From an uncultured Ruminococcus sp. (GTDB taxonomy: Bacteria > Bacillota > Clostridia > Oscillospirales > Ruminococcaceae), in NCBI GenBank assembly GCA_947566125.1, contig CANOIR010000006.1, positions 1 through 64,000 of the forward strand: a stretch of 64,000 bases of DNA. The letters are read 5' to 3'. The notes beneath the pieces are model-generated. The model did no database searches, was not told where the DNA came from, and saw only the letters and a program-made list of their open reading frames with translations. Each line of letters opens with the position of its first letter. Position 1 is the stretch's first letter. Both the position numbers and the translations under genes were made by a program. Below, in pieces: positions 8,266 through 17,935 of the stretch.

Positions 8266-9417
8266 ATGGTTACATCATCAACTGAAACAGATATTCTTTT
8301 TAACCCAGGCACAAGTGTTGCTCCCTTAGGACTTATTGCAATGGAAGGAACGGAAGAACTTGGCAATAAGATCAATCAGTATTTGCTCGAATGGGCAAAA
8401 AAAGTCGGCTATGATGTTGATACATTCTTAATTGAATGTGAATGTCCACGTTTTGCTTCTGGTGATGGCAAGGGACTTATCAAGTCTACAGTTCGTGGTA
8501 AGGATTTGTTTATTTTGATTGATGTGGGCAACTACAACTGCAAGTATGAAATGTTTGGCTCAATGAATTCTATGTCACCAGATGATCATTATCAGGATCT
8601 TAAGAGAATTATTCAGGCAGCAAGCGGTAAGGCTCATAGAATTAACGTTATAATGCCTATTCTTTATGGTGGAAGGCAGCATAGAAGAAACTACCGTGAA
8701 TCTTTGGACTGTGCTTGTGCACTTCAGGAACTTGAAAGAATGGGTGTTTCAAATATAATTACATTTGATGCACATGACCCACGAGTTCATAATTCTATTC
8801 CGCTTATGGGATTTGACAATGTTATACCATCATATCAGGTACTTAAGGCAATGTTTAAAAAATTCCCTGATCTGCATACAACACCAGATCAGTTTATGGT
8901 TATTAGTCCTGACGAAGGTGCTCTTAACCGTAATATGTACTATGCATCAATGCTCGGTGTACCTATGGGTATGTTCTATAAAAGACGTGACTATTCTGTA
9001 ATTATCAACGGACGCAATCCTATTGTTGCACATGAATATCTTGGAAATTCAGTAGAAGGCAAGGACGTATTTATTGCCGATGATATTATTTCCTCCGGTG
9101 ATTCTATGCTTGATATTGCAGTTGCACTTAAGAAGCGTAATGCAAGAAGAGTATTCTGTTATGCTACATATGGTTTATTTGTAAATGGACTTGAAGTATT
9201 TGACAAGGCTTATGCAGATGGTTATATTGATGCTGTATTTGGTACAAACCTTACATATCGTTCAGATGAACTTTTGAAGAGAGAATGGTTTAATGAAGTT
9301 GACTGTTCAAAATATATTTCCTATTTTATTACCGCACTTAATCATGACGCTTCAATTGGAAATGTAATCGATCCAAATCAGAAGATAAAGGCATTGCTTG
9401 AGAATAGAAATAAGTGA
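8266..9417 (+). CDS. prs: Ribose-phosphate pyrophosphokinase (PRPP synthetase)
   Basis: 383 aa, the longer clostridial variant. It transfers pyrophosphate from ATP to ribose 5-phosphate; PRPP is used here by pncB and by purine, pyrimidine and histidine synthesis. The PRPP-binding loop VFIADDIISSGDSML is intact (about residues 265-285), with PDEGALNR and the catalytic region YGGRQHRRN. ATG at 8266 is preceded by GGAAGGAG. The gene is 72 bp after ppa without an obvious separate promoter. Confidence 0.93.
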   Translation: MVTSSTETDILFNPGTSVAPLGLIAMEGTEELGNKINQYLLEWAKKVGYDVDTFLIECECPRFASGDGKGLIKSTVRGKDLFILIDVGNYNCKYEMFGSMNSMSPDDHYQDLKRIIQAASGKAHRINVIMPILYGGRQHRRNYRESLDCACALQELERMGVSNIITFDAHDPRVHNSIPLMGFDNVIPSYQVLKAMFKKFPDLHTTPDQFMVISPDEGALNRNMYYASMLGVPMGMFYKRRDYSVIINGRNPIVAHEYLGNSVEGKDVFIADDIISSGDSMLDIAVALKKRNARRVFCYATYGLFVNGLEVFDKAYADGYIDAVFGTNLTYRSDELLKREWFNEVDCSKYISYFITALNHDASIGNVIDPNQKIKALLENRNK

Positions 9418-9424
9418 TAAAAGG

Positions 9425-9453
9425 TTGACATTTTAAAGTAAATCTGTTATACT
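9425..9453 (+). promoter_or_regulatory. Promoter of the T-box-alaS transcript
   Basis: TTGACA (9425-9430), 17-bp spacer, TATACT (9448-9453), immediately before the T-box leader. Confidence 0.8.
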
Positions 9454-9459
9454 AAAAAC

Positions 9460-9676
9460 GATGTTGAACGGAATGACTGCATGAGCGTTTTTCAGAGAGA
9501 ATGTGTTTGGTGAAAACATTTAAACGCAGTGCAGGTGCTACCCGGAAGTCATTCGTAGAAATACGGACGTAAGCTCTGCGTTAAAGGCATTGAGGAAAAC
9601 GAAAGCTTCGTTTTCAAATTTGGGTGGTAACACGAAAGCCTTCGTCCCATTATGGCGGCGTGGGCTTTTTGTATTT
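9460..9676 (+). promoter_or_regulatory. T-box leader controlling alaS
   Basis: The leader fills the 302-bp gap between prs and alaS. The T-box sequence TGGGTGGTAACACG is at 9621-9634 and a terminator hairpin ending GTGGGCTTTTT follows at about 9636-9670. Stem I is bounded by GAATGACT (near 9472) and AGTCATTC (near 9547). GCT at 9537-9539, followed by A, is the best specifier candidate and encodes alanine, matching the gene below. Uncharged tRNA-Ala would stabilise the antiterminator and turn alaS on. Confidence 0.9.
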
Positions 9677-9719
9677 TTTTGAATATATTATTTAAATTAT
9701 TTAAAAGGAGTATATAATA

Positions 9720-12371
9720 ATGCAGTGGCAGGGATTAAATGATTTAAGAGAAAAGTATCTTTCATTTTTTGAAAGCAAGAAACATACACGTTTGCCGAGT
9801 GCGTCACTTGTACCACAAGGAGATAAAAGCCTTTTGCTTATAAATTCCGGAATGGCACCTTTGAAAAAATATTTTCTTGGACAGGCTGTACCGCCAAATG
9901 TAAGAGTAACTACTTGTCAGAAGTGTATACGTACACCTGATATTGAGCGAGTAGGTCAAACTGCACGTCATGGTACATATTTTGAAATGCTTGGGAATTT
10001 CTCATTTGGTGATTATTTCAAGAAAGAAGCTATTACATGGGCATGGGAATTTTTAACAGGTGAGCTTGGAATTCCGGCTGAGCTGCTTTATATATCTGTT
10101 TTTAAGGACGGAAATGATGCAGACGATGAGGCCTATGATATTTGGACAAAGGATATTGGTGTAGACCCTTCACATATGGTTCACCTTGGCAGAGAAGATA
10201 ACTTCTGGGAACACGGTTCTGGTCCATGCGGTCCATGCTCTGAAATATATTTTGACAGAGGTCCTGAAAAGGGTTGCGGCAAACCTGGATGTGCAGTAGG
10301 CTGTGATTGTGACCGTTATGTAGAAGTTTGGAATCTTGTATTCAGCCAGTTTGACAGTGATGGCAATGGTCATTATGCGGAAATGAAGCATAAGAACATT
10401 GATACCGGTATGGGACTTGAACGTCTTGCTTGTGTAATGCAGGGTGTTGACAATTTGTTTGAAGTAGACACCGTTCAGAATATTATGAATCACGTTTGCA
10501 ATATTGCCAATGTTAAATATCACACAGATGACAAGACAGATGTAGCACTGCGAGTTATAACTGACCATATTAGAAGTACAACATTTATGGTAGGCGATGG
10601 TGTTATGCCTTCAAACGAAGGCAGAGGTTATGTTCTTAGAAGACTTCTTCGCCGTGCAGCACGTTTTGGCAGACTGCTTGGCGTTAACAATGCCTTTCTT
10701 TATAAGGTATGCGAAACTGTTATTGCTGAGAACAAATGTGCTTATCCTGAGCTTGAAGAAAAGAAAAATTATATTTGCAAAGTAATTAAGAATGAGGAAG
10801 AGTCATTTGCAAAGACTATTGATAATGGCTTTGCACTGCTTAAAGATGTTCTTTATAATCTTGAAATAAATGGCGGCAAGATCGTATCAGGCGAAGATGC
10901 ATTTAAGCTTTCTGATACATATGGATTCCCAATCGATTTAACTTTTGAAATTGCTGCTGAGCGTGGATTTAAGATCGATAGAGAGAAATATGATGAACTT
11001 GTAAAGAAGCAGCGTCAAAAGGCAAGAGAAGATCATCTTGCAAAGGCAGGTTCTTCATGGGCTGATAATAGCGTAAAGCTTGATTCTACCAAGACTGTAT
11101 TTACAGGATATACTGATTTTACTGCTGAAACTAAGGTAGTTGCAATATTTAAGGGACAGGAAACAGTTGATGTTCTCGGCGAAGGTGAGCAGGGCGTTGT
11201 TGTTCTGGAAAAAACACCTTTTTATGCTGAAAGCGGTGGTCAGGTTGGCGATACAGGTACAATCAGCACACCAAGCAGTACTTTTAGTGTACAGAATACA
11301 AATAAAAATGAAGATGGCCATTATCTTCACATTGGTACAATGGAAGAGGGAGAAATAAGAGTAGGTGATACTGTTTCAGCTGATATTGATGCATACAGAA
11401 GAAAGTCTATAATGAGAAATCATACTGTAGCTCATATTTTGCAGGCAGCTCTCCGTGAGGTTTTGGGTGATCACGTTCATCAGGCAGGTCAGCTTGTAAA
11501 TGAGAATGAATGTCGCTTTGACTTTTCACATTTTGCAGCATTGACATCAAAAGAACTTGAAGCAGTTGAAAATATTGTAAATGAAAAGATTCTTTCTGCT
11601 ATTCCTGTAACAATGAAGGAAATGCCTATAGAAGAGGCAAGAAAGCTTGGAGCTATGGCACTCTTTGGTGAAAAGTATGGTAATGTTGTAAGAGTTGTAT
11701 CTGCCGGTGATTTTTCTGTTGAATTCTGCGGCGGTACTCATGTTTCAAACACATCAAGCATAGGTTTGTTCCGTATTATATCTGAAAGTTCTGTTGCATC
11801 TGGTGTTCGCCGTATTGAAGCTGTAACGGGTACAGGAGTTCTTAAACTTCTGAATTCTTACAAGCAGAGCATAAACTTTGCTGCAAAGGCACTGAAGCTT
11901 AGCAATGTTTCTGATATAGCTGAAAAATGTGCTGCTATGGCTGCTGAACTTCATGATAAGGATAAGCAGATCGAGATGCTTAATCAGAAGATCTCTGATA
12001 TGAAGATGAGTGCTATCTTTGATAATGCAAAGCTTATAGATAATGTAAAGGTAGTTTCTGCAATGATGACAGGCGTAAATGCTCAGATGCTTCGCAAGAT
12101 GGGCGATAATATTAAGGCTATGGATACTCCTGTTATAGCTGTTATTGCAGGTGTAACAGATGACAAGGGCAATATGATTTGTGCTTGTTCAAAGCCGGCT
12201 CAGGAAAAAGGCGCTCATGCTGGAAAAATCGTTCAGAGAATAGCAGCTATTACAGGCGGTAAAGGTGGTGGACGTCCGGATACTGCAATGGCTGGTATAG
12301 GTCAGACTTATATGATAGATGAGGCACTTATGGCTCTTGAAAATATCGTAAATGAAATGATAAATAAATAA
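9720..12371 (+). CDS. alaS: Alanine--tRNA ligase
   Basis: 883 aa, full length. Order: class II catalytic core (start MQWQGLNDLREKYLSFFESK, HGTYFEMLGNFSFGDYFK, GRGYVLRRLLRRA), then the editing domain with zinc/active-site motifs HTVAHILQAAL (HxxxH type) and VEFCGGTHVSNT (CxxxH), then a C-Ala domain ending near GGKGGGRPDTAMAG. All expected motifs are present. AAAGGAG precedes the start. Controlled by the T-box leader. Confidence 0.98.
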   Translation: MQWQGLNDLREKYLSFFESKKHTRLPSASLVPQGDKSLLLINSGMAPLKKYFLGQAVPPNVRVTTCQKCIRTPDIERVGQTARHGTYFEMLGNFSFGDYFKKEAITWAWEFLTGELGIPAELLYISVFKDGNDADDEAYDIWTKDIGVDPSHMVHLGREDNFWEHGSGPCGPCSEIYFDRGPEKGCGKPGCAVGCDCDRYVEVWNLVFSQFDSDGNGHYAEMKHKNIDTGMGLERLACVMQGVDNLFEVDTVQNIMNHVCNIANVKYHTDDKTDVALRVITDHIRSTTFMVGDGVMPSNEGRGYVLRRLLRRAARFGRLLGVNNAFLYKVCETVIAENKCAYPELEEKKNYICKVIKNEEESFAKTIDNGFALLKDVLYNLEINGGKIVSGEDAFKLSDTYGFPIDLTFEIAAERGFKIDREKYDELVKKQRQKAREDHLAKAGSSWADNSVKLDSTKTVFTGYTDFTAETKVVAIFKGQETVDVLGEGEQGVVVLEKTPFYAESGGQVGDTGTISTPSSTFSVQNTNKNEDGHYLHIGTMEEGEIRVGDTVSADIDAYRRKSIMRNHTVAHILQAALREVLGDHVHQAGQLVNENECRFDFSHFAALTSKELEAVENIVNEKILSAIPVTMKEMPIEEARKLGAMALFGEKYGNVVRVVSAGDFSVEFCGGTHVSNTSSIGLFRIISESSVASGVRRIEAVTGTGVLKLLNSYKQSINFAAKALKLSNVSDIAEKCAAMAAELHDKDKQIEMLNQKISDMKMSAIFDNAKLIDNVKVVSAMMTGVNAQMLRKMGDNIKAMDTPVIAVIAGVTDDKGNMICACSKPAQEKGAHAGKIVQRIAAITGGKGGGRPDTAMAGIGQTYMIDEALMALENIVNEMINK

Positions 12372-12393
12372 TTATAAAGTGAGGAAGATAAAG

Positions 12394-12753
12394 ATGGACG
12401 ATTGTTTATTTTGTAAAATAGCTGCTGGAGAAATACCGAGTACAAAAGTTTACGAAGATGAAACGGTATATGTATTTAAAGATATAGCACCTATAGCACC
12501 TATTCATTATCTGCTTATACCAAAGGAGCATATTTGCTGTGCTGCCAAGATAACTCCTGAAAATTCCTCTGTAGTTGCTCATATTTATGAAGTAGCAGCG
12601 AAAATTGCTGAAAAAGAAGGTTTGGAAAGCGGTTATCGTATTGTAACAAACTGCGGTGCAGATGCTGGTCAGACTGTATTTCATCTTCATTTCCATATGC
12701 TTGCAGGCGTAAAAATGGGTTGGGGAAAAGAATTTATTCAAGCATCTGAGTAA
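12394..12753 (+). CDS. HIT-family nucleotide-binding protein
   Basis: 119 aa. The histidine triad HLHFHM (about residues 102-107) and the DCLFCKI zinc-site start mark a Hint/PKCI-type HIT hydrolase that cleaves AMP-linked substrates, including aminoacyl-adenylates. It follows alaS by 22 bp, so clean-up of misreleased aminoacyl-AMP is an attractive but unproven role. Start at 12394 is preceded by GTGAGGAAG. Confidence 0.92.
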   Translation: MDDCLFCKIAAGEIPSTKVYEDETVYVFKDIAPIAPIHYLLIPKEHICCAAKITPENSSVVAHIYEVAAKIAEKEGLESGYRIVTNCGADAGQTVFHLHFHMLAGVKMGWGKEFIQASE

Positions 12754-12806
12754 ATTTTATTATAGGCATTTAAGTGTTGACATAAAAAGATAAAGGATTT
12801 GAAGAA

Positions 12807-14891
12807 ATGAAGCGGAAAATGGTTATCATCGGGATTTCGTACATCTTGGGACTGTTTTTTGCTTCATTTTTCACACATAATGGTTTTTGGATAATAGCTG
12901 TTATAAGTGCAGTCGCTTTTGTACTTTTAATTTTATTCAAGACCCTTACATTAAAAGCTGTAATTTTATCATCTATTTCGCTTTTGTTGGGAGTATCTGT
13001 TTATTCAGGCTATACTACTTATAATTATAAACCAATTATTTCTCTTGAAGGTAAAAGCACTATTTTTGTAGGTGAAGTTCAGTCTGTAGATGAATATGCC
13101 GGAGAAACTGCGTCTTATATACTTAAAGGCGAATTTGAAAATGGTGTAAAAGGTTCTATAATTTGTTTAACTGATAATTATGATTGCAGATACGGCGATT
13201 ATATGAGAGTTAGAGGTACATTTTCCATACCGGAGAAAACATATCTTTATGATAGTCCTGAATACTACAAAGGAATGTCTATATTTTTAGAAGCAGATAC
13301 AGAATGTGTGTATACAGTACTTTATACAGATGATTATCCATTTTTGCGAAAGATACAAGATTATCGTGAGCGTTTACAGAGGAGAATGTATTCTCTTTGC
13401 GGAAGAACAGGTGGAAGCCTTGTATCTGCAATGCTTTTTGGAAACAGAGAAGGTCTTGATGAACATATAGAATCAGCATTTTATAATGCAGGGTTAGCAC
13501 CTATGCTTGCTCTTTCAGGATTTCATCTTGTACTTTTTAGCAGCTTTTGCAATATTGTTGGCAAGCGTACCAGATTACAGCGAATAATTCAGTTTTTAAT
13601 GATAACTATTATGACTTTATTATTCTCTGTTATATCAATGTGGCCAATATCTGTTATTCGTGCCGGCATAATGCTTATTATAGATAAAGGCTCATGTATA
13701 TTTTGCAGAAAATCTGATTCTCTTAGTTCGCTTTTAATTGCAGTTATAATACTAACTCTAATAAATCCATATCTTATTTATAATGTAAGTTTTCTTTTAT
13801 CAGTATCAGGCACGTTTGCTTTAAATAGTTTTGCACCATGGCTAATTAAAAAACTCACTTTTAATGGCTATTTTGGAGTGGTTTTAAGAGATATAATTTC
13901 CATAGGAATTGTAACACTTTGCACATTGCCCATTTGCATGAAGTATTTCTCTCGTGTGTCGCTGTTGTCACCGATTTCCAATACGATTTTTGCACCTATG
14001 TGTATTCTTATTATTGTATTTGGAATGATAATATTTTTCATTGGCGGAAATGGTTTTATATGCGATATATTCAGCGATATTATAAATGCAGTGTCAAAGC
14101 TTTTAGCTGATGGACTTTTGTTTATGCAAAGCCATCTTTCTCTTTCGATGGCTTCGGGATTTGATGCTCTTTTAAATGTTTTATTTGTGTTTGCTATAAT
14201 GACAGTTTTTGTTATAATACTTACAAAAAGCCGTAAAATGACTGCTATATCTATTATAATATCATTTGCTGTTTTGTTTTCCGGAGAATTTATGCTTTTA
14301 AAACGGTTTGAAAGTAAGCTAAGGGTATTTATACTTGGACGCAACACAGGACAAGTTGTTGTTGTAACTTATGCAGGAAGAACGGATGTTATAGATTTTA
14401 CGTATGACCGAAAGAATGTTGCTCATCTTAAGAACTTTTTATATGAATATGGTATAAGTAATATCAATTGTCTTTATCTTACTGATAATATAAGTGCAGC
14501 AGCTATTTCATATAATTATGAGCTTTATGAATTTGATGTTGATACTGTTTTGATTTCTTCTGATATTGATTTTGGCGAGAATAGAACGATTTGCAGAAAT
14601 CAGCCGGTTTATTCAGACTTTTGTAAAATAACTGCACCGTTATATGAAATATCAGAGTATGATATGAAACTTACAGTAAGTGCCTATGGCAAGACTGTAC
14701 TTGTTCAAAATTTTAATTCAGCACTTCCTTCAGACAGCAGTAATTATGATTATGTTGTTGCAGGATATAAAAAGAATCAGGTTTTTTTTGAAATTTCACA
14801 AGGAGAACCAAGCAGTCTGATGTGTGATGGAAATAACATAGAAATTATAATGAATGATGATGGAGAAGTCTATGCAAGGAGGCTTTATTGA
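12807..14891 (+). CDS. comEC: ComEC/Rec2-family protein with degenerate C-terminal domain
   Basis: 694 aa. Hydrophobic segments at the N-terminus, an OB-like soluble region (about 60-150), then the Competence membrane domain with LALSGFHL (the LALSGxH signature) near residue 234. ComEC forms the inner-membrane DNA channel in transformation. The part after about residue 505 has the beginning of the usual metallo-beta-lactamase domain (LRVFILGRNTGQVVVVTYAG, DVID), but the HxHxDH nuclease motif is absent: the expected position reads LYLTDN. So the nuclease function is probably lost. The stop overlaps the holA start by one base. Confidence 0.85.
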   Translation: MKRKMVIIGISYILGLFFASFFTHNGFWIIAVISAVAFVLLILFKTLTLKAVILSSISLLLGVSVYSGYTTYNYKPIISLEGKSTIFVGEVQSVDEYAGETASYILKGEFENGVKGSIICLTDNYDCRYGDYMRVRGTFSIPEKTYLYDSPEYYKGMSIFLEADTECVYTVLYTDDYPFLRKIQDYRERLQRRMYSLCGRTGGSLVSAMLFGNREGLDEHIESAFYNAGLAPMLALSGFHLVLFSSFCNIVGKRTRLQRIIQFLMITIMTLLFSVISMWPISVIRAGIMLIIDKGSCIFCRKSDSLSSLLIAVIILTLINPYLIYNVSFLLSVSGTFALNSFAPWLIKKLTFNGYFGVVLRDIISIGIVTLCTLPICMKYFSRVSLLSPISNTIFAPMCILIIVFGMIIFFIGGNGFICDIFSDIINAVSKLLADGLLFMQSHLSLSMASGFDALLNVLFVFAIMTVFVIILTKSRKMTAISIIISFAVLFSGEFMLLKRFESKLRVFILGRNTGQVVVVTYAGRTDVIDFTYDRKNVAHLKNFLYEYGISNINCLYLTDNISAAAISYNYELYEFDVDTVLISSDIDFGENRTICRNQPVYSDFCKITAPLYEISEYDMKLTVSAYGKTVLVQNFNSALPSDSSNYDYVVAGYKKNQVFFEISQGEPSSLMCDGNNIEIIMNDDGEVYARRLY

Positions 14892-15955
14892 TGGCAGTTA
14901 TAGATTGCAAGGAAATGAATTCTAAGATAAGGCAGGGTGATCTTGCTGGAGTTTATTATTTTTACGGAGCAGATATTGTTCAAATAGAGGATATGACAAA
15001 AAAGCTTATCCACAAGGCAACAGACGGCAATGAAACAATGGCACTTACACAGTATGACGGCAAGGAGCTTGATGTTCAGGCTCTTAACAATGCAGCGGAA
15101 ATGTTTCCAATGATGTCGCCGTTTAATTGTATATGGATAAGTAATTTTAATGCTGAAAAATTTTCTGAAGAGCTGCTTAAACGTTTATTTAAAGTTTGTG
15201 AAAATTTAGGCGAACAGACTGTACTTATTTTCAGTATTACAAGTTTTGATGTTAAGGACGGAAAAAAATCACCTACAGCCAAAAATAAGAAGCTTATAGA
15301 TAAAATTGCAAAGATAGGAACTGTATGCGAAGCAGTACAAAAAACATTTCCTGAAATTGCAAAATCACTCATTTCATATGCACAAAAAAGAGGATGTAAT
15401 ATGGAACGCAAGGTTGCAGATGCACTTGTTATTAGATGTATGGGCAACACAATTCAGCTGAGAAGTGAGATAGAAAAGCTTTGCACTTATGCAAATGGCA
15501 GTGAAATAACAGAGAAAATGGTTAAAGAGCTTGTTGCACCATCTGTTGAAACTACTGTCTTTAATCTTGCTAAGGCAGTAATATCATTGCATCGTCTGTC
15601 AGCAATGGAAGAGCTTGATAGGTTATATGCTATGAGAACTGAGAGAACATTTATAGTACACTCTGTGGCAAGTGCTTTTCTTGATTTATATAGAGCTTGT
15701 ACAGCGTGGCGAAGTAATAAGACCGCAGCGGATATGCAAAAGGACTTTGGGTATAGGTTTGATTTTGTGGTAAAAAATGCTTTTCGTGATTGTCGTAAAA
15801 TTCAACCCGAACGTATTCGTGCCTGTATATCTGTTCTGTGTGATTTGGAACAAAAACTTAATTCATCGGCTGCTGATGAACGTATTTTAATGGAAACAGC
15901 AATTGTAAAGATGCTTGAAATTGCTTCTGGAAGAATGGAGCTTGAATATGATTAA
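14891..15955 (+). CDS. holA: DNA polymerase III subunit delta
   Basis: 354 aa; the clamp-loader subunit that opens the sliding clamp. The sequence has the HolA pattern: a YFFYGAD-like N-terminal strand (VYYFYGADIVQ), a FNCIWISNFN segment, and a C-terminal helical collar. Neighbour order comEC-holA is common in Firmicutes and supports the call. ATG 14891 is preceded by AAGGAGG; a TTG codon one codon earlier is in frame but less likely. Confidence 0.88.
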   Translation: MAVIDCKEMNSKIRQGDLAGVYYFYGADIVQIEDMTKKLIHKATDGNETMALTQYDGKELDVQALNNAAEMFPMMSPFNCIWISNFNAEKFSEELLKRLFKVCENLGEQTVLIFSITSFDVKDGKKSPTAKNKKLIDKIAKIGTVCEAVQKTFPEIAKSLISYAQKRGCNMERKVADALVIRCMGNTIQLRSEIEKLCTYANGSEITEKMVKELVAPSVETTVFNLAKAVISLHRLSAMEELDRLYAMRTERTFIVHSVASAFLDLYRACTAWRSNKTAADMQKDFGYRFDFVVKNAFRDCRKIQPERIRACISVLCDLEQKLNSSAADERILMETAIVKMLEIASGRMELEYD

Positions 15956-16538
15956 AATTAAAGAAGCTATAATAGTTGAGGGAAAATATGATAAAATAAA
16001 GCTTTCTTCTATTTTAGACGCTGTTATAATAGTTACAGACGGATTTCAGATTTATAAAGATAAAGAAAAGCTTTCACTTATAAGACATTATGCAGAAACA
16101 ACGGGTATAATTATTCTAACAGATTCAGACAGAGCCGGCTTTAAGATAAGAAGTTTTATAAAAGGTGCCGTAAAAAATGGTAAAGTATATAATGTTTATG
16201 CTCCTGATATTTACGGCAAAGAGTCACGTAAGGAAAAGCCATCTGCTGAAGGAAAACTTGGAGTTGAGGGAATAAGTCCCGATCTTTTGCTTGATGCATT
16301 TTCAAAATGCGGAATAAGAGCATCTGATGCACCTGAAAATACTGACCTTATAAAAAAGTCGGATCTTTTTATGCTTGGACTTTCAGGTTGCAGCGGCAGT
16401 AGTGAGCTAAGACGAAAGCTTCAAAAAAAGCTGGGATTACCAGAGCTTTTATCTGCCAATTCTCTTGTTGAAGTACTTAATACTATGATGAATAAAAGTG
16501 AGCTCATAGAGCTTATGGATAATTTTTCAGATAGGTGA
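15948..16538 (+). CDS. rnmV: Ribonuclease M5, toprim domain
   Basis: 196 aa. RNase M5 matures 5S rRNA. Toprim motifs: the conserved Glu in AIIVEGKYDKIKL and the DxD in LTDSDRAGFKIR, then a C-terminal DUF4093-type region (LMLGLSGCSGSSELRRKL). The start overlaps the holA stop by 8 bp, so the two are translationally coupled. Length matches the family (about 180-200 aa). Confidence 0.85.
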   Translation: MIKIKEAIIVEGKYDKIKLSSILDAVIIVTDGFQIYKDKEKLSLIRHYAETTGIIILTDSDRAGFKIRSFIKGAVKNGKVYNVYAPDIYGKESRKEKPSAEGKLGVEGISPDLLLDAFSKCGIRASDAPENTDLIKKSDLFMLGLSGCSGSSELRRKLQKKLGLPELLSANSLVEVLNTMMNKSELIELMDNFSDR

Positions 16539-16553
16539 AGGGAGGAATTTTAA

Positions 16554-17933
16554 CTGTTTACTTCGCTTACTTTTATATTTTTCTTTTTACCTATTACAAT
16601 GATAATATACAGGTTTGTATCTCAAAATGCCAAGCAGCCTTTATTTATAATGATAAGCATGATATTTTTATCAGTTTCTGATATTATATCAGCAACTGGA
16701 ATGATAATTGTTGCTATTATTATAGCTTTGTATGGAAGATTGAGCAAATTGCTAAGAAAAAAGAAAATATTGTTTCTGATAACAACAATTATAAATATTC
16801 TTTTATGTGTTGGAAGCTTTATAGGATGGAGCATTTACAACATCACGAAATTTGAAAATGCAAATTCATTTTTAAGATTTTGCCCTATAGGTGCATCATT
16901 TTTCTTTTTGCAGGCGTTTCGATTTACAATTGATGTTTACACCGGCAGAATAAACGGTACACTTTTTGTCAATGATTCACTTGATTATCTCTTGTTTTAT
17001 CCACGGCTGGTTATGGGTCCTGTTATGACTTACAATGAACATAGGCAAATGCTTATAAATGGTAAAGCTAGTACTGACAAAACAGGTGAAGGCTTTAGTT
17101 TGCTTATAAAAGGTCTTTCCAAAAAACTGTTGCTTGCTGATACAATAGGTCTTGTTTTCTTTCCTTTGTATGGCAATTTGGATAGTGAATCAACGCTTTT
17201 GATGTCATGGCTTACAGTTTTGGCGTTTGCATTGGAATTTTACTTTACAGTTGCCGGTTATGGCGATATGGCAAAGGGAATTGCATTGTGCTATGGCTTT
17301 GATATTCCGGAAAGTTATAAGTATCCTCTTTTTTCAGGGTCGTTTTCACGTTTTGACAATGAGTGGAATATAAGCGTGGTTTCATGGATAAAAGAACTGT
17401 TTGCACCCATGCTTAGAAATAATAAATGGCAGTATGTTGTTGGAATGATATTAGCTTGGACAATAGTTGGCTTTTGGTACGGGCCACATCTTAATGTAAT
17501 AATATTTGGCATATGGCTTGGATTATGGATAGGACTTGAAAAGGCTATTGAAATTAGATTCAAGCATATTCCTAAGATATTGAAAGGTTTATTATTTTTT
17601 ATTATAACGTTTTTAGGTTGGATGTTATTTATGTCTGACTCTCTGATTGATGGTGTAAAATCGATTGGTTTGCTTTTGGGAAGCAGTGCAAACATTGCAA
17701 GTTCAAAGGATTTTTATTATCTTAGAAGCACTGGAGTAATATTGCTTATTGCAGCATACAGTGCTACAGGAAATTTCAATATGATCCTTGAACGTATGAG
17801 AAAGAATCAGCTGCTCGCAAGAATAATTTCAGTTATTGGCTTTGCGGTAAATATTTTTCTTTTTATTTTATGTATTATTGTACTTGTTACAAGCAATGAT
17901 ATTACTGCATTGCAGTTTAAAGGAGCGATGTGA
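16554..17933 (+). CDS. MBOAT-family O-acyltransferase, probable CTG start
   Basis: About 459 aa, polytopic membrane protein that moves acyl groups across the membrane for polysaccharide O-acetylation (AlgI/DltB-like). Conserved features are YPRLVMGPVMTYNE, the WNISVVSWIKELF region and WYGPHLNVIIFGIWLG, which carries the catalytic His. The first ATG (16599) would remove the family-typical start. Reading from CTG 16554 gives FTSLTFIFFFLPIT as expected, GGGAGG lies 8 bases before it, and an in-frame TAA at 16551 closes the frame just upstream. It is paired with the SGNH-like gene that follows. Confidence 0.88.
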   Translation: MFTSLTFIFFFLPITMIIYRFVSQNAKQPLFIMISMIFLSVSDIISATGMIIVAIIIALYGRLSKLLRKKKILFLITTIINILLCVGSFIGWSIYNITKFENANSFLRFCPIGASFFFLQAFRFTIDVYTGRINGTLFVNDSLDYLLFYPRLVMGPVMTYNEHRQMLINGKASTDKTGEGFSLLIKGLSKKLLLADTIGLVFFPLYGNLDSESTLLMSWLTVLAFALEFYFTVAGYGDMAKGIALCYGFDIPESYKYPLFSGSFSRFDNEWNISVVSWIKELFAPMLRNNKWQYVVGMILAWTIVGFWYGPHLNVIIFGIWLGLWIGLEKAIEIRFKHIPKILKGLLFFIITFLGWMLFMSDSLIDGVKSIGLLLGSSANIASSKDFYYLRSTGVILLIAAYSATGNFNMILERMRKNQLLARIISVIGFAVNIFLFILCIIVLVTSNDITALQFKGAM

Positions 17934-17935
17934 TT

